Below the pieces are notes generated by a model. That model did not search any database and was not told the origin of the DNA. It worked only from the letters and a program-made list of their open reading frames with translations. A stretch of 37,544 nt of DNA from JAWLCQ01 sp041687095. Its GTDB lineage: Bacteria; Planctomycetota; Phycisphaerae; SM23-33. How positions within the stretch are numbered: position 1 is the stretch's first letter; the number at the start of each line of letters is the position of its first letter. This document shows, one piece after another, positions 8,686 to 16,301 of the stretch. A program made the translations under genes and the position numbers. Location of the stretch: the NCBI GenBank assembly GCA_041687095.1, contig JAWLCQ010000032.1, forward strand, positions 1-37,544, written 5' to 3'.

Positions 8686-9690
8686 TCACACCGCCGGCAG
8701 GGCCGCCACCGCCCCGGCGGTGTCGGAGAGGTCAAGGTGGGTGTAGATGTTCATCGTCAGGCGGATATCGCTGTGGCGCATGAGCTTCTGGGCGACACGC
8801 CGCTGCGGGCCAGGAGGGTCGCGAACGTGTGGCGCAGGCAGTGGACGTCCAGCGTCCGCCCCTGGCGGTCGGTCTCGGCGATGCCCCTTCGACAGGCTCA
8901 GGGCAAGCCGCGGCCGCGAGGTCGGCGTCGAAGACGCGGGTGAAGTTGGACGGCACGTCGAAGACGAACTCCCCGGCATCGTCGCCAAGGTCCCCCAGGT
9001 GGCGACGGAGTGCCTCGGCGAGGTCGCGGCGGAGCGGGAGCACGGCGCTGCGGCCGCTCTTGGCATGGCGGCCCTCGATGTGCACGCAGGGATGCTCGGC
9101 GTCGAGGTCCAGGCCCGACACCGGCAGGGTCGCCACCTCCCCCTTCCGCAGCCCGGTCATGATCATGAAGCGGTACAGCAGCGCCCGCTCGCGGCCCAGC
9201 CGCCGCAGGTGGTCCTTCACCTCCTGACGCACGTTCGCCAGGGGCTTGCCGCGGTTCTTGCCACGGCGGACCGTCAGCGCCTCGGTCAGCAGCCGCTCCT
9301 TCGCCGCCGCCAGCAGCCGCACGATCTCCTCCTCCGTCAGGGCGCGGCGCTTGCGGGCGGGCTCGACCTCCTCGGCCTTGGGCAGCCCGGCGAGGGGGTT
9401 CGTCGTCAGGCGACGCTCGGTGACGCACCAGTTGCACAGCGCCAGGATGGCCGCCCGGTGCACGTTCACCGTTCTCGCCGCCAGGGGGAGGGACTTGGGG
9501 TCCTGCGGGTCGCGGGGCATCGAGGCCGTGCGGTCCATCCAGCGCTGCACGGTATGGCGGTCGCCGAGGAGGTCGCCAACCGCCCCGGGCGCATCGGGCC
9601 GCGGAGGATCAAGCGCGACTGCCAACGCTACCCGAAGATGCGCGACCCGCTCGATGCGCTGCGACAGAAATCGCTCTCGACGTAGAGACC
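8686..9690 (-). pseudogene. Tyrosine recombinase (phage-type integrase) pseudogene with two frameshifts
   Basis: Three minus-strand frames together reconstruct a tyrosine recombinase. The first frame runs from about 9690 through TTG 9625, giving core-binding segments (SLPLAARTVNVHRAAILALC, CVTERRLTTNPLAGLPKAEE) and the first catalytic Arg in MTGLRKGEVATL. After a 23-nt insertion at 8885-8907 the frame shifts to GIAETDRQGRTLDVHCLRHT, holding the HxxR box. After an apparent 10-nt deletion near 8788-8798 the third frame gives AQKLMRHSDIRLTMNIYTHL with the catalytic Tyr, and ends LPAV plus TGA at 8686-8688. All catalytic boxes are recognisable but no single frame contains them, so the gene should be inactive. 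The N-terminal part upstream of about 9625 is poorly conserved and its true start is unclear. Confidence 0.8.
8885..8907. repeat. 23-nt mini-repeat inserted in the integrase gene
   Basis: On the minus strand the inserted piece contains CCCTGAGCCTGTCGAAGGG, which encodes the familiar PEPVEG / LSLSKG / FDRLR strings in its frames. This short partly palindromic sequence is dispersed in many environmental bacterial genomes. Removing 23 nt restores the integrase frame exactly (DADLAAAG then IAETDRQG), so the boundaries are well supported apart from a base or two of ambiguity. Confidence 0.8.
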
Positions 9691-9727
9691 TGACTGCGCG
9701 ATACTTACAGACGGCAGTGCCATTCGG

Positions 9728-9885
9728 GGCCTCACCTGCTCTGTCTCGACCCTCTGTTCCGGGGCCTCCCGGGGGCAGCCGTGCCCCCGAGCATGCGATC
9801 TTTCTTGGTAGACGACGGATCGACCCCGGACCGACCGCCGCGGATCGGGCCGGTTCCCAAGGGTCGAGACAGAGCAGGCCTCACC
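9728..9885. mobile_element. MITE-like element: 140 bp with 17-bp terminal inverted repeats and 9-bp target duplication
   Basis: The sequence GGCCTCACC occurs at 9728-9736 and again at 9877-9885 in direct orientation. Immediately inside are perfect inverted repeats: TGCTCTGTCTCGACCCT at 9737-9753 and its reverse complement at 9860-9876. The 140-bp interior (9737-9876) has no credible gene but contains a GGGGGCA / TGCCCCC hairpin (9771-9788). Direct flanking repeats plus terminal inverted repeats are the signature of a transposed non-autonomous element. The 9-bp duplication fits several IS families (IS4-like or IS1-like), but the family is not identified. It does not resemble the visible IS630 end. 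Confidence 0.75.
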
Positions 9886-10105
9886 CGAATCCGAATCGCA
9901 CGAATGCAGAGATCGCACGGAGGCCCCAGGATGGTCCAGGGCTTAACGTTCCTTCGCGTGCAGGACAACGGCGTCACAGATAAGGACCGAGCACAGCCAG
10001 CAAGCCTTGGTGGCCCCGGTACACCGTCGTACACAATTGCCCCCGCAAGAGGCGGTGCATGCTCTTTGTGCTTCGTACCGGAATGCGACCAAGTTCTCGC
10101 CGTCG

Positions 10106-10134
10106 TTGCCGGACGAAAGCGGGCACGGTAGAAT
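10106..10134 (+). promoter_or_regulatory. Promoter of the first MpsC/DUF2294 gene
   Basis: TTGCCG (10106-10111), a 17-nt spacer and TAGAAT (10129-10134) match the sigma-70 consensus at 4/6 and 5/6. A start near 10141 would give a leader of about 66 nt. Apart from the MITE-like element, 9700-10206 shows no supported gene on either strand. Confidence 0.5.
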
Positions 10135-10206
10135 TCGGGGCCTCTATCGTGCCGCAACCTGCGAACATCACCGGACCCGCCGAGAGCACCAGCCCCTGGA
10201 ATCTGC

Positions 10207-10590
10207 ATGAAGACCAAAGGACAGATCGAGGCCGAGATCAGCGAGGCCATCATCAAGTTCGAGCGTGAGTACATGGGTCGCGGCCCCGAGGAGACCCGCA
10301 GCTACCTACTCGGCGACATGATCCTCGTGCGTCTGCGCGGCGTGCTGACGCCGGCCGAGAGGCAACTGGCGGATTCGTCGGACTACAGCGAAGGCGGCCG
10401 CCTGGTCAAGCAGGTGCGGATGCAACTGCTGGAGAAGGCCCGCTCGCTCCTGGAGGCGATCGTGTACGACATCACCGGTCGGCGGGTGGCGAGCCTGCAC
10501 ACGGACATCAGCACGAGGACGGGCGAGCGCATCATCGTGTGGACGCTCGACGGGGTCGTGGACTGCCGCCCCAGTGAGGGCCGTCCGTAG
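10207..10590 (+). CDS. MpsC/DUF2294 family protein (127 aa)
   Basis: The whole chain fits the DUF2294 family, now linked to MpsC of the Na+-translocating membrane-potential-generating system. It has the family opening TKGQIEAEISEAIIKFEREY, then YMGRGPEE, a central VRLRGVLTPAERQLA, and a C-terminal SLHTDISTRTGERIIVWTL. Length is typical and no signal peptide or membrane segment is seen, so it is a small soluble protein. The biochemical role of MpsC is not well defined. The ATG matches the family N-terminus, although the ribosome binding site is weak. No MpsA, MpsB or MpsD gene is visible here. The gene stands alone between the MITE-like element and the purC leader, with its own promoter. Confidence 0.8.
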   Translation: MKTKGQIEAEISEAIIKFEREYMGRGPEETRSYLLGDMILVRLRGVLTPAERQLADSSDYSEGGRLVKQVRMQLLEKARSLLEAIVYDITGRRVASLHTDISTRTGERIIVWTLDGVVDCRPSEGRP

Positions 10591-10754
10591 CAGACGGCCC
10601 CCCGCCGCCCCCCCATCGCTCTGAAGCTCGCGATGGACGTGGTCGCAATGCCCACCGCCGATTGTCGCGGTCCATGGAATCCGCGTCGTTTCCGCGAGCA
10701 CGACGGCGGACAGCGCAGCGGTGACACCCCGGGTTGCAGGGCGCAGCAGGCTGT

Positions 10755-10783
10755 CGTGGCACGGGCATCTCGCCCGTGCCACG
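10755..10783. repeat. GC-rich palindromic (REP-like) repeat
   Basis: CGTGGCACGGGC (10755-10766) pairs perfectly with GCCCGTGCCACG (10772-10783) around a 5-nt loop, a 12-bp hairpin. Partial outer arms extend it: GCAGCAG and GTGGCA at 10743-10761 match the reverse complement of 10801-10819. Palindromes with this GGCACGGGC core are, to my knowledge, dispersed in planctomycete genomes. No T run follows, so it is not a canonical intrinsic terminator, though it may protect the 3' end of the upstream mRNA. Confidence 0.7.
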
Positions 10784-10850
10784 CATACCCGAGACGCCCA
10801 TGCCACAATCCTCTGCTGCACCCCGGATTCCAGACGTGTGCAAGAAGGGG

Positions 10851-10879
10851 TTGACTGGGCGGCGGCGGGAGGGTATAAG
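10851..10879 (+). promoter_or_regulatory. Strong sigma-70-like promoter upstream of the purC leader
   Basis: TTGACT (10851-10856), a 17-nt spacer and TATAAG (10874-10879) each match the consensus at 5/6. This is the best promoter in the plus-strand half of the window. Transcription would begin near 10886, 99 nt before the first terminator and about 380 nt before purC. Confidence 0.65.
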
Positions 10880-10885
10880 GCCGCG

Positions 10886-10984
10886 AGACGATCAGGCGTA
10901 TGGCAGGCAAGGCAGGAAGCGCCCAAGGCGCTTGCTTCGAGTCGGCCGGACGATGGGCAAGAGAAACCGCGTCCGGCTTTTTTT
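10886..10984 (+). ncRNA. Candidate small RNA or attenuated leader (about 99 nt), family unknown
   Basis: The segment is bounded by a strong promoter and a strong intrinsic terminator. It contains a 7-bp hairpin AAGCGCC / GGCGCTT with a 3-nt loop (10917-10933), then 11 nt, then the terminator. No convincing ORF is present. I compared it by eye with SRP RNA, 6S, ZTP, fluoride, c-di-GMP, glycine and PRPP motifs and found no match. It may be a free-standing small RNA or the first part of a purC leader. Confidence 0.4.
10945..10984 (+). terminator. Intrinsic terminator 1 in the purC leader
   Basis: GCCGGACG (10945-10952) pairs with CGTCCGGC (10970-10977), and seven T residues follow at 10978-10984. 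This is a textbook rho-independent terminator, placed between a promoter and purC rather than after a gene. Confidence 0.85.
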
Positions 10985-11066
10985 GTCTCGTCACCGCCTG
11001 AACCGCCGCATCCGCAGCGATGCCTGCGGAGGATAGGCAAGATAACGTAGAGGCAGATTGACAGGG

Positions 11067-11141
11067 GGTCGCCACCGGGCGACCTGCTGAAGACATAGGC
11101 CGGTCAGCAGCGATGCCACGCGCGCTGCTGCCGGCTTTTTT
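11067..11141 (+). terminator. Hairpin plus intrinsic terminator 2 in the purC leader
   Basis: A 7-bp hairpin GGTCGCC / GGCGACC with loop ACCG (11067-11084) is followed after 14 nt by the terminator. GCCGG and CAGCAGCG (11099-11112) pair with CGCTGCTG and CCGGC (11123-11135), and six T residues follow at 11136-11141. The order small hairpin, short spacer, GCCGG-based terminator repeats that of terminator 1, so the two units look like tandem copies of one architecture. Confidence 0.75.
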
Positions 11142-11264
11142 GTTGCGCCTGGGGCTCGGCCCGTGGCCCTGTGTCGGGCGGCGCCGGCAGCGAGATCCGC
11201 CAGCCTCCCCCGGCATTCTCAAAACGCAGGGAATGTTACACGCTGGACAACAGGGAGACGGAAG

Positions 11265-12161
11265 ATGACTGATTCCGCAATGTTCGCATCGACGGAGAAG
11301 GGGTTTGTCCTTCACAAGAGAGGCAAGGTGCGCGACGTCTACATGCCGAATGAGCACTCGCTGCTGATCGTGGCGTGCGACCGCATCTCGGCGTTCGACC
11401 ATGTCCTGCCCACACCGATACCGGACAAGGGCCGGATGCTGACACAGATGTCCAACTTCTGGTTCGCCGCGACGCAGCACCTTGTCCCCAACCACATCCT
11501 CGATCCCGATCCGGGCCCGGAACTGTTCCCCGAGGTGGATTGGTACTACGAGGCGCTTCGGCACCGAACGGTGCTGGTGCGCCGAACGGCGCCGCTGACC
11601 ATCGAGGCCATCGTCCGCGGATACCTCGCCGGTTCGGGATGGAAGGAGTACCAGCGGAGCGGCACGATCTGCGGGCTCCCGCTCCCGGCGGGCCTTCGGG
11701 AGTCCGAACAGCTCCCGGAACCGATCTTCACGCCCTCCACGAAGGCGACGTCTGGACACGACGAGAACATCTCCTTCGAGGTCGCCGCGGAGACCGTCGG
11801 CGGCGAACTGGCCCAGCGCGTGCGGGCGCTGAGCCTGGCGCTATACCGCTTCGCGGCCGACTACGCCCGCCAGCGGGGGATCATCATCGCGGACACGAAG
11901 TTCGAGTTCGGGCTGACCGAGGAGGGCGACCTGCTGCTCATCGACGAGGCGCTGACGCCCGACTCGTCCCGCTTCTGGGACGCCTCGACCTACGAGGTCG
12001 GGCGGTCGCAGGACAGCTACGACAAGCAGTTCGTGCGCGACTACCTCGACTCCATCGGGTGGGACCGGGAGCACCCGGTGCCCCCCCTGCCGAATGACAT
12101 CGTCGCCGGGACCGCCAGGAAGTACCGGCAGGCCATGGAGAGCCTGCTCGGTGAGCAATAG
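11265..12161 (+). CDS. purC: Phosphoribosylaminoimidazole-succinocarboxamide synthase (SAICAR synthetase)
   Basis: The enzyme joins CAIR and aspartate using ATP in purine synthesis. The 298-residue product is of the longer Ade1-like type. Family motifs are in order: KRGKVRDVY, SAFDHVLPTPIPDKG, IEAIVRGYLAGSGWKEY, FTPSTKATSGHDENISFE, IIADTKFEFGL and LIDEALTPDSSRFW. I chose ATG 11265 because GGGAG (11253-11257) lies 7 nt upstream and the homologous chain starts there; the in-frame extension back to 11163 has no family character. It is the first gene of a long plus-strand run and lies about 120 nt after terminator 2, so attenuation control is plausible. DUF4914 follows after 12 nt. Confidence 0.95.
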   Translation: MTDSAMFASTEKGFVLHKRGKVRDVYMPNEHSLLIVACDRISAFDHVLPTPIPDKGRMLTQMSNFWFAATQHLVPNHILDPDPGPELFPEVDWYYEALRHRTVLVRRTAPLTIEAIVRGYLAGSGWKEYQRSGTICGLPLPAGLRESEQLPEPIFTPSTKATSGHDENISFEVAAETVGGELAQRVRALSLALYRFAADYARQRGIIIADTKFEFGLTEEGDLLLIDEALTPDSSRFWDASTYEVGRSQDSYDKQFVRDYLDSIGWDREHPVPPLPNDIVAGTARKYRQAMESLLGEQ

Positions 12162-12173
12162 CGAAGGATAACG

Positions 12174-14090
12174 ATGAACGTGAATGAGCTTCTTGCAGTC
12201 GCCACACTACCCGCGGATGTGGCACGGGTCCTGCGCAGCGCCCGATCGGTGACCGTCGCACGGGGGATCGATGACCTGGAGGCCCTGGCGTGCGGCCAGA
12301 GCACGGTGCAGTCCTCGACGGTATCGTACGAGCTGCCGGACGCGTCGTGGGTCGACGAGGTCGACGTCGTGCGCCTCAAGAACGGGATCGGCGCGAACTA
12401 CCGCGACCCGTACATGCGCCGCCGCGACCCCGACTGCATGGTCGTCGCGGACGCGAAGCCCTCGGACAAGCCCCGGTTCGTCGATCGCTTCGGCTATGAG
12501 TTCTCGGAGCTGAAGCGGGAGACCTTGGACTGGCTGCAGCGTCAGGACCTGGCGGTCTTCGCCTTCGAGATGGGGCGCCCGGGGCTGGGCGCGGACGCCC
12601 TGGCGATCTGCCCCGCCAACGCGGGGTTCTTCGCCTTCGGCCTGGGCCTGCTGCAGGGCGCGGTGGACGTCGAGGCGCTGGGCCGCCCGTTCCAGCCCGC
12701 AACGATCATCTACGTCGCCCCACCGTTCCGGCACACGCACTTCGATGGCAAACAGGTCGTGGTGCACGACCGTTCCGGTGTGCACGAGATCTTCTCGTAC
12801 AACCTCTACCCAGGCCCCAGCGCCAAAAAGGGCGTGTACGGGGCGCTCATCGAACTCGGGGAGCAGCAGGGCTGGGTGACCACCCACTGCTCCACGGTCC
12901 GCGTCATGACGCCCTATGACAACCTGGTGACCTTCATGCACGAGGGGGCCAGCGGCGGCGGCAAGAGCGAGATGCTGCAGCAGCCGCACCGCCTCCCGGA
13001 CGGCCGATTGCTGATGGGCCGCAACACCGTCACGGGCGAGAAGCGTTACCTGGAGATCCCACGCACGTGCGACCTGTTCCCGGTGTGCGACGACATGGCG
13101 CTGTGCCATCCCTCGATCCAGAGGCCCAACGGCAAGCTCACGGTGACCGACGCGGAGAGCGGCTGGTTCGTGCGGGTCGATCACATCCGGGAGTACGGGA
13201 CGGACCCGGACCTGGAACATCTCACGGTTCATCCAGGGCGGTCGCTGCTGTTCCTGAACGTTCGGGCGGTGGTGGGCGGGACCGGGCTGATCTGGGAGCA
13301 CATCGAGGATGCCCCGGGGCAGCCCTGCCCGAACCCCCGCGTGGTGGTGCCGCGCGAGATCGTCCCCAACGTGATCCACGAGGCCCTGCAGGTGGACATC
13401 CGCTCCTTCGGGGTGCGCACGCCCCCCTGCACCCGCGAGCACCCGAGCTACGGCATCCTGGGCATGTTCCACATCCTGCCCCCAGCCTTGGCGTGGCTGT
13501 GGCGCCTGGTTGCGCCCCGCGGGCACGCCAACCCCAGCATCGTGGACACCGAGGGCATGACCAGCGAGGGCGTCGGCAGCTACTGGCCGTTCACCATCGG
13601 CAAGCGGGTCGCCCAGGCCAACCTCCTGCTCCGCCAGTTCCAGAGCACGACGGAGACGCGGTACGTCCTGACGCCCAACCAGCACATCGGGGCGTGGGAG
13701 ACGAGCTTCATGCCCCAGTGGCTGATGCGCGACTACCTGGCGCGGCGCGGGTTGGCGCAGTTCCGGTCGGACCAGATCGTCCCGTCGCGCTGCCCCCTGC
13801 TCGGGTACGCGCTGCAGAACATGCGGATCGAGGGCACCTCGATCCACCACTGGTTCCTCGAGGTCGACACGCAGCCCGAGGTGGGCTCCGAGGCGTTCGA
13901 CGCAGGGGCCCGGATCCTGGCGGACTTCTTCCACCGGGAGTTGCACAGGTTCCTTCAGCCCGAACTCGACCCCGACGGGCGGGAGATCATCGAGTGCTGC
14001 CTCGCCAACGGATCCGTGGAGGAGTACGAGGCCCTGATGCCCGGTGTGGACCGAAAGGACTCGCACGTTGCCCAGCCGGTACTCGTCTGA
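12174..14090 (+). CDS. DUF4914-type P-loop protein, PEPCK-like (638 aa)
   Basis: This large soluble protein is best matched from memory to the DUF4914 family (about 630 residues). Conserved-looking blocks are NGIGANYRDPYMRRRDPDCM near residues 70-90, ADALAICPANAGFFAFGLGL, and a P-loop GASGGGKS at residues 258-265 within FMHEGASGGGKSEML. Further blocks are DTEGMTSEGVGSYWPFTIGK and LTPNQHIGAWETSFMPQWLM. The P-loop and general length recall ATP-utilising phosphoenolpyruvate carboxykinases, so nucleotide binding is likely; substrate and reaction are unknown. AAGGA lies just upstream of the ATG. It is 12 nt downstream of purC and its 3' end overlaps the Sua5 start by 23 nt, indicating tight co-expression. 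Confidence 0.6.
   Translation: MNVNELLAVATLPADVARVLRSARSVTVARGIDDLEALACGQSTVQSSTVSYELPDASWVDEVDVVRLKNGIGANYRDPYMRRRDPDCMVVADAKPSDKPRFVDRFGYEFSELKRETLDWLQRQDLAVFAFEMGRPGLGADALAICPANAGFFAFGLGLLQGAVDVEALGRPFQPATIIYVAPPFRHTHFDGKQVVVHDRSGVHEIFSYNLYPGPSAKKGVYGALIELGEQQGWVTTHCSTVRVMTPYDNLVTFMHEGASGGGKSEMLQQPHRLPDGRLLMGRNTVTGEKRYLEIPRTCDLFPVCDDMALCHPSIQRPNGKLTVTDAESGWFVRVDHIREYGTDPDLEHLTVHPGRSLLFLNVRAVVGGTGLIWEHIEDAPGQPCPNPRVVVPREIVPNVIHEALQVDIRSFGVRTPPCTREHPSYGILGMFHILPPALAWLWRLVAPRGHANPSIVDTEGMTSEGVGSYWPFTIGKRVAQANLLLRQFQSTTETRYVLTPNQHIGAWETSFMPQWLMRDYLARRGLAQFRSDQIVPSRCPLLGYALQNMRIEGTSIHHWFLEVDTQPEVGSEAFDAGARILADFFHRELHRFLQPELDPDGREIIECCLANGSVEEYEALMPGVDRKDSHVAQPVLV
14055..14070 (+). promoter_or_regulatory. 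Ribosome binding site deciding a TTG start for the Sua5 gene
   Basis: AAGGA at 14055-14059 stands 8 nt before TTG at 14068-14070. The other in-frame candidate, GTG at 14044, lacks such a site and would add eight non-conserved residues. The site lies inside the end of the DUF4914 gene. Confidence 0.6.
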
Positions 14091-15078
14091 GCCCAAAGCA
14101 CCCGTAACGGAGGCCTTGCGCCACGCCGCCGCCGTGCTGCGCACCGGCGGCACGGTCGCGTTTCCCACGGAGACCGTGTACGGCCTGGGCGCCAACGCGC
14201 TGGACGCCCGCGCCGTCGCGCGGGTCTTCGAGATCAAGGCCCGACCGCGATTCGACCCCCTGATCGTACACGTGTGCTCGATGGCGCAGGCGGGGCGGGT
14301 GGTCCGGGAGTGGCCCGGCGCGGCGGCGGAACTCGCGCGGCGGTTCTGGCCTGGACCGCTGACGCTGGTTCTGCCCAAGAGCAACGACATCCCGGACATC
14401 GTCACGTCCGGGCTGCCGACGGTCGCAATGCGCATGCCGGACCATCCCCTGGCGCTGGCGCTCCTCGCGGAGGCCAACCTGCCCATCGCCGCCCCCAGCG
14501 CCAACCGGTTCGGGAGCATCAGCCCGACCCGCGTCGAGCACGTGCGAGCGCAGTTGGGCGAGGACGTGGACGTGGTGCTGGACGGTGGCCCCTGCCGGGT
14601 CGGGATCGAATCGACGATCGTGTCCCTGACGGGCGACGCCCCCCTTCTGCTGCGCGCCGGCGGCACAGCGGTGGAGGAGATCGAGAGCGTCCTCGGTCCC
14701 GTGCAGCGGCCCAGCACCGACCCGAGCCGCCCGGCGGCGCCGGGGCAGTGCCCGCGGCACTATGCGCCACGAACGCCCCTGATCCTCCGCGAGGACGACG
14801 GGGCCCTGCCGGTCCTGCCCCGCACCGGACTGCTGACGCTGTCTCCACCGCACGAGCCGGGTCGCTTCGCCGCCGTCGAGGTGCTCTCCGGGAGCGGCGA
14901 GTTGCGGGAGGCGGCGGCCAATCTCTTCGCCGCGCTCCACAGGCTCGACGCGATGGGCCTCGACCGCATCCTTGCGGTCCGGGTGCCCGACGCGGGCCTG
15001 GGACTGGCGATCAACGACCGCCTTCGGCGCGCCGCTCACGCCCCGACGGACGTCGCAGACGACAGGAGCGCCCCATGA
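14068..15078 (+). CDS. tsaC: L-threonylcarbamoyladenylate synthase, Sua5/YciO/YrdC type
   Basis: The enzyme makes threonylcarbamoyl-AMP from threonine, bicarbonate and ATP for the t6A modification of ANN-decoding tRNAs. The YrdC domain fills residues about 10-200, with VAFPTETVYGLGANA, FEIKARPRFDPLIVHV, FWPGPLTLVLPKS, VAMRMPDHPLA and IAAPSANRFGSISPT. A C-terminal Sua5 extension follows (PGQCPRHYAPRTPL, then an AVEVLSGSGELREAAANLFA region), so this is the long form, 336 residues. The proposed start is TTG 14068 with a good ribosome binding site, overlapping the previous gene. The stop overlaps the MFS start as ATGA. Partners TsaB, TsaD and TsaE are not in the window. Confidence 0.92.
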   Translation: MPSRYSSEPKAPVTEALRHAAAVLRTGGTVAFPTETVYGLGANALDARAVARVFEIKARPRFDPLIVHVCSMAQAGRVVREWPGAAAELARRFWPGPLTLVLPKSNDIPDIVTSGLPTVAMRMPDHPLALALLAEANLPIAAPSANRFGSISPTRVEHVRAQLGEDVDVVLDGGPCRVGIESTIVSLTGDAPLLLRAGGTAVEEIESVLGPVQRPSTDPSRPAAPGQCPRHYAPRTPLILREDDGALPVLPRTGLLTLSPPHEPGRFAAVEVLSGSGELREAAANLFAALHRLDAMGLDRILAVRVPDAGLGLAINDRLRRAAHAPTDVADDRSAP

Positions 15079-16301
15079 GATACACCATCCTGCTGGCGTC
15101 GGTGGTGATCCAGGTCTGCCTGGGCGGTGTGTACGCCTGGAGCGCCCTGGTGCCCGCGATGGAGAGCACGCTCGGCCTGAGCATCGCCCAGACGCAGATC
15201 ATCTTCGGGTGCCTGTTCGGTGCGTTCACGCTCTCGATGGTCCTGGCAGGCAAGCTGCTCGCCCGCTTCGGCCCGCGCATCCTCGCCGGCGTCGGGGGCC
15301 TGCTCTTCGGTGTGGGGTACATCGTCGCCTCGTACTCGGGCGGTTCGTTTCCGCTGATGCTGCTGGGGATCTCCCTGTTCGCCGGGGTCGGAACGGGCGC
15401 GGGGTACGTATGCCCCCTGACGACCTGCATGAAGTGGTTCCCCCACCACCGGGGCCTCGTGACGGGGATCGCGATGGCCGGGTTCGGCGGCGGCGCCGTC
15501 CTCCTCTCCGCCCTCGCCGAGCAACTGCTCTCCAACGGGATGCACGTACTCGTGTTCCTGCGCTGGATCGGGCTGAGCTACGGGGCGGCCCTTCTGGCTT
15601 CCGCGGCCGTGCTGCGTTGGCCGGCCTCGAGCGAGGCGGCACGCGTGCGCCCCGCCCCCCCGATCCGGATCCTCGTGCGGGACCCATTCTTCCTGTCGCT
15701 CATCCTCGGAATGTTCTGCGGGACCTTCGCAGGGATGCTCGTCATCGGCAACCTCAAGCCGATGGCGCTGGCCGTCGGGATCCCCGCCCTGTCCGCCACC
15801 GTCGCCGTCAGCGTCTTCGCCCTGGGCAACGCCTCGGGCCGCATCACGTGGGGATGGATCTGTGACCGCACGGACGAGCGGATGATCCCGCTCACACTCG
15901 CCGCCCTCGCCCTCCCGCTGACGCTGCTGGCGTGGGCGGATTCGTCGGTGCTCTTCATCCTGCTCACCTTCGCGGTAGGGTTCGGGTTCGGAGCGTGCTT
16001 CGTCGTGTACGCCGCGCAGGTGGCGTCGCGGTACGGGATGGCGCGCGTGGGGACGGTGTACCCCCTCGTCTTCCTGGCGTACGGGCTGGCGGGAGTCGCC
16101 GGTCCCCCGCTGGGCGGGTGGCTGTACGACAGCACGTCCAGCTACACCCCCGCCGTCATGCTGAGTTGCGGTGTCGTTGGTGCGGGCCTCCTGGGCAGCG
16201 TGTGGCTGCTGAGGAGAGCGAAAGTGTCCCGCAACTGGTTGTTCGCTGACAGAGAGCCCCACGCCCACGTGGGGCGGAATCCACAGGAGACTCACACATG
16301 A
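15075..16301 (+). CDS. MFS transporter, OFA (oxalate/formate antiporter)-like (408 aa)
   Basis: The protein has about 12 hydrophobic segments, beginning MRYTILLASVVIQVCLGGVYAW. This resembles OFA-family members, which typically start with a helix carrying GxxYxW. Other features are AGKLLARFGPR between helices 2 and 3, a conserved PLTTCMKWFPHHRGLVTGIA near helix 5, and RITWGWICDRTDER in the second half. A carboxylate substrate is likely by family but not shown. ATG 15075-15077 overlaps the Sua5 stop by 4 nt and the stop overlaps the purE start by 4 nt, so translation is probably coupled. A 7-bp stem-loop (CCCCACG / CGTGGGG, 16257-16274) lies in its 3' end just before purE. Confidence 0.8.
   Translation: MRYTILLASVVIQVCLGGVYAWSALVPAMESTLGLSIAQTQIIFGCLFGAFTLSMVLAGKLLARFGPRILAGVGGLLFGVGYIVASYSGGSFPLMLLGISLFAGVGTGAGYVCPLTTCMKWFPHHRGLVTGIAMAGFGGGAVLLSALAEQLLSNGMHVLVFLRWIGLSYGAALLASAAVLRWPASSEAARVRPAPPIRILVRDPFFLSLILGMFCGTFAGMLVIGNLKPMALAVGIPALSATVAVSVFALGNASGRITWGWICDRTDERMIPLTLAALALPLTLLAWADSSVLFILLTFAVGFGFGACFVVYAAQVASRYGMARVGTVYPLVFLAYGLAGVAGPPLGGWLYDSTSSYTPAVMLSCGVVGAGLLGSVWLLRRAKVSRNWLFADREPHAHVGRNPQETHT

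Noticed and set aside
10886..10984. Small SRP RNA
   Set aside because: Length and promoter-terminator layout fit, but the conserved GGTCAGG and GGAAGGAAGCAGCC loop motifs are absent.
11041..11141. ZTP (pfl) riboswitch upstream of purC
   Set aside because: Genomic context fits purine control, but the conserved GTCGTGACTGGCG and CCGCCTGGGC-type motifs are not present.
11163..11264. Upstream in-frame extension of purC
   Set aside because: The 34 extra residues are not PurC-like, and ATG 11265 has a good ribosome binding site.
12207..14717. Minus-strand ORF of 836 codons opposite DUF4914 and Sua5
   Set aside because: The plus-strand genes have clear family motifs, ribosome binding sites and operon spacing; this frame has none.
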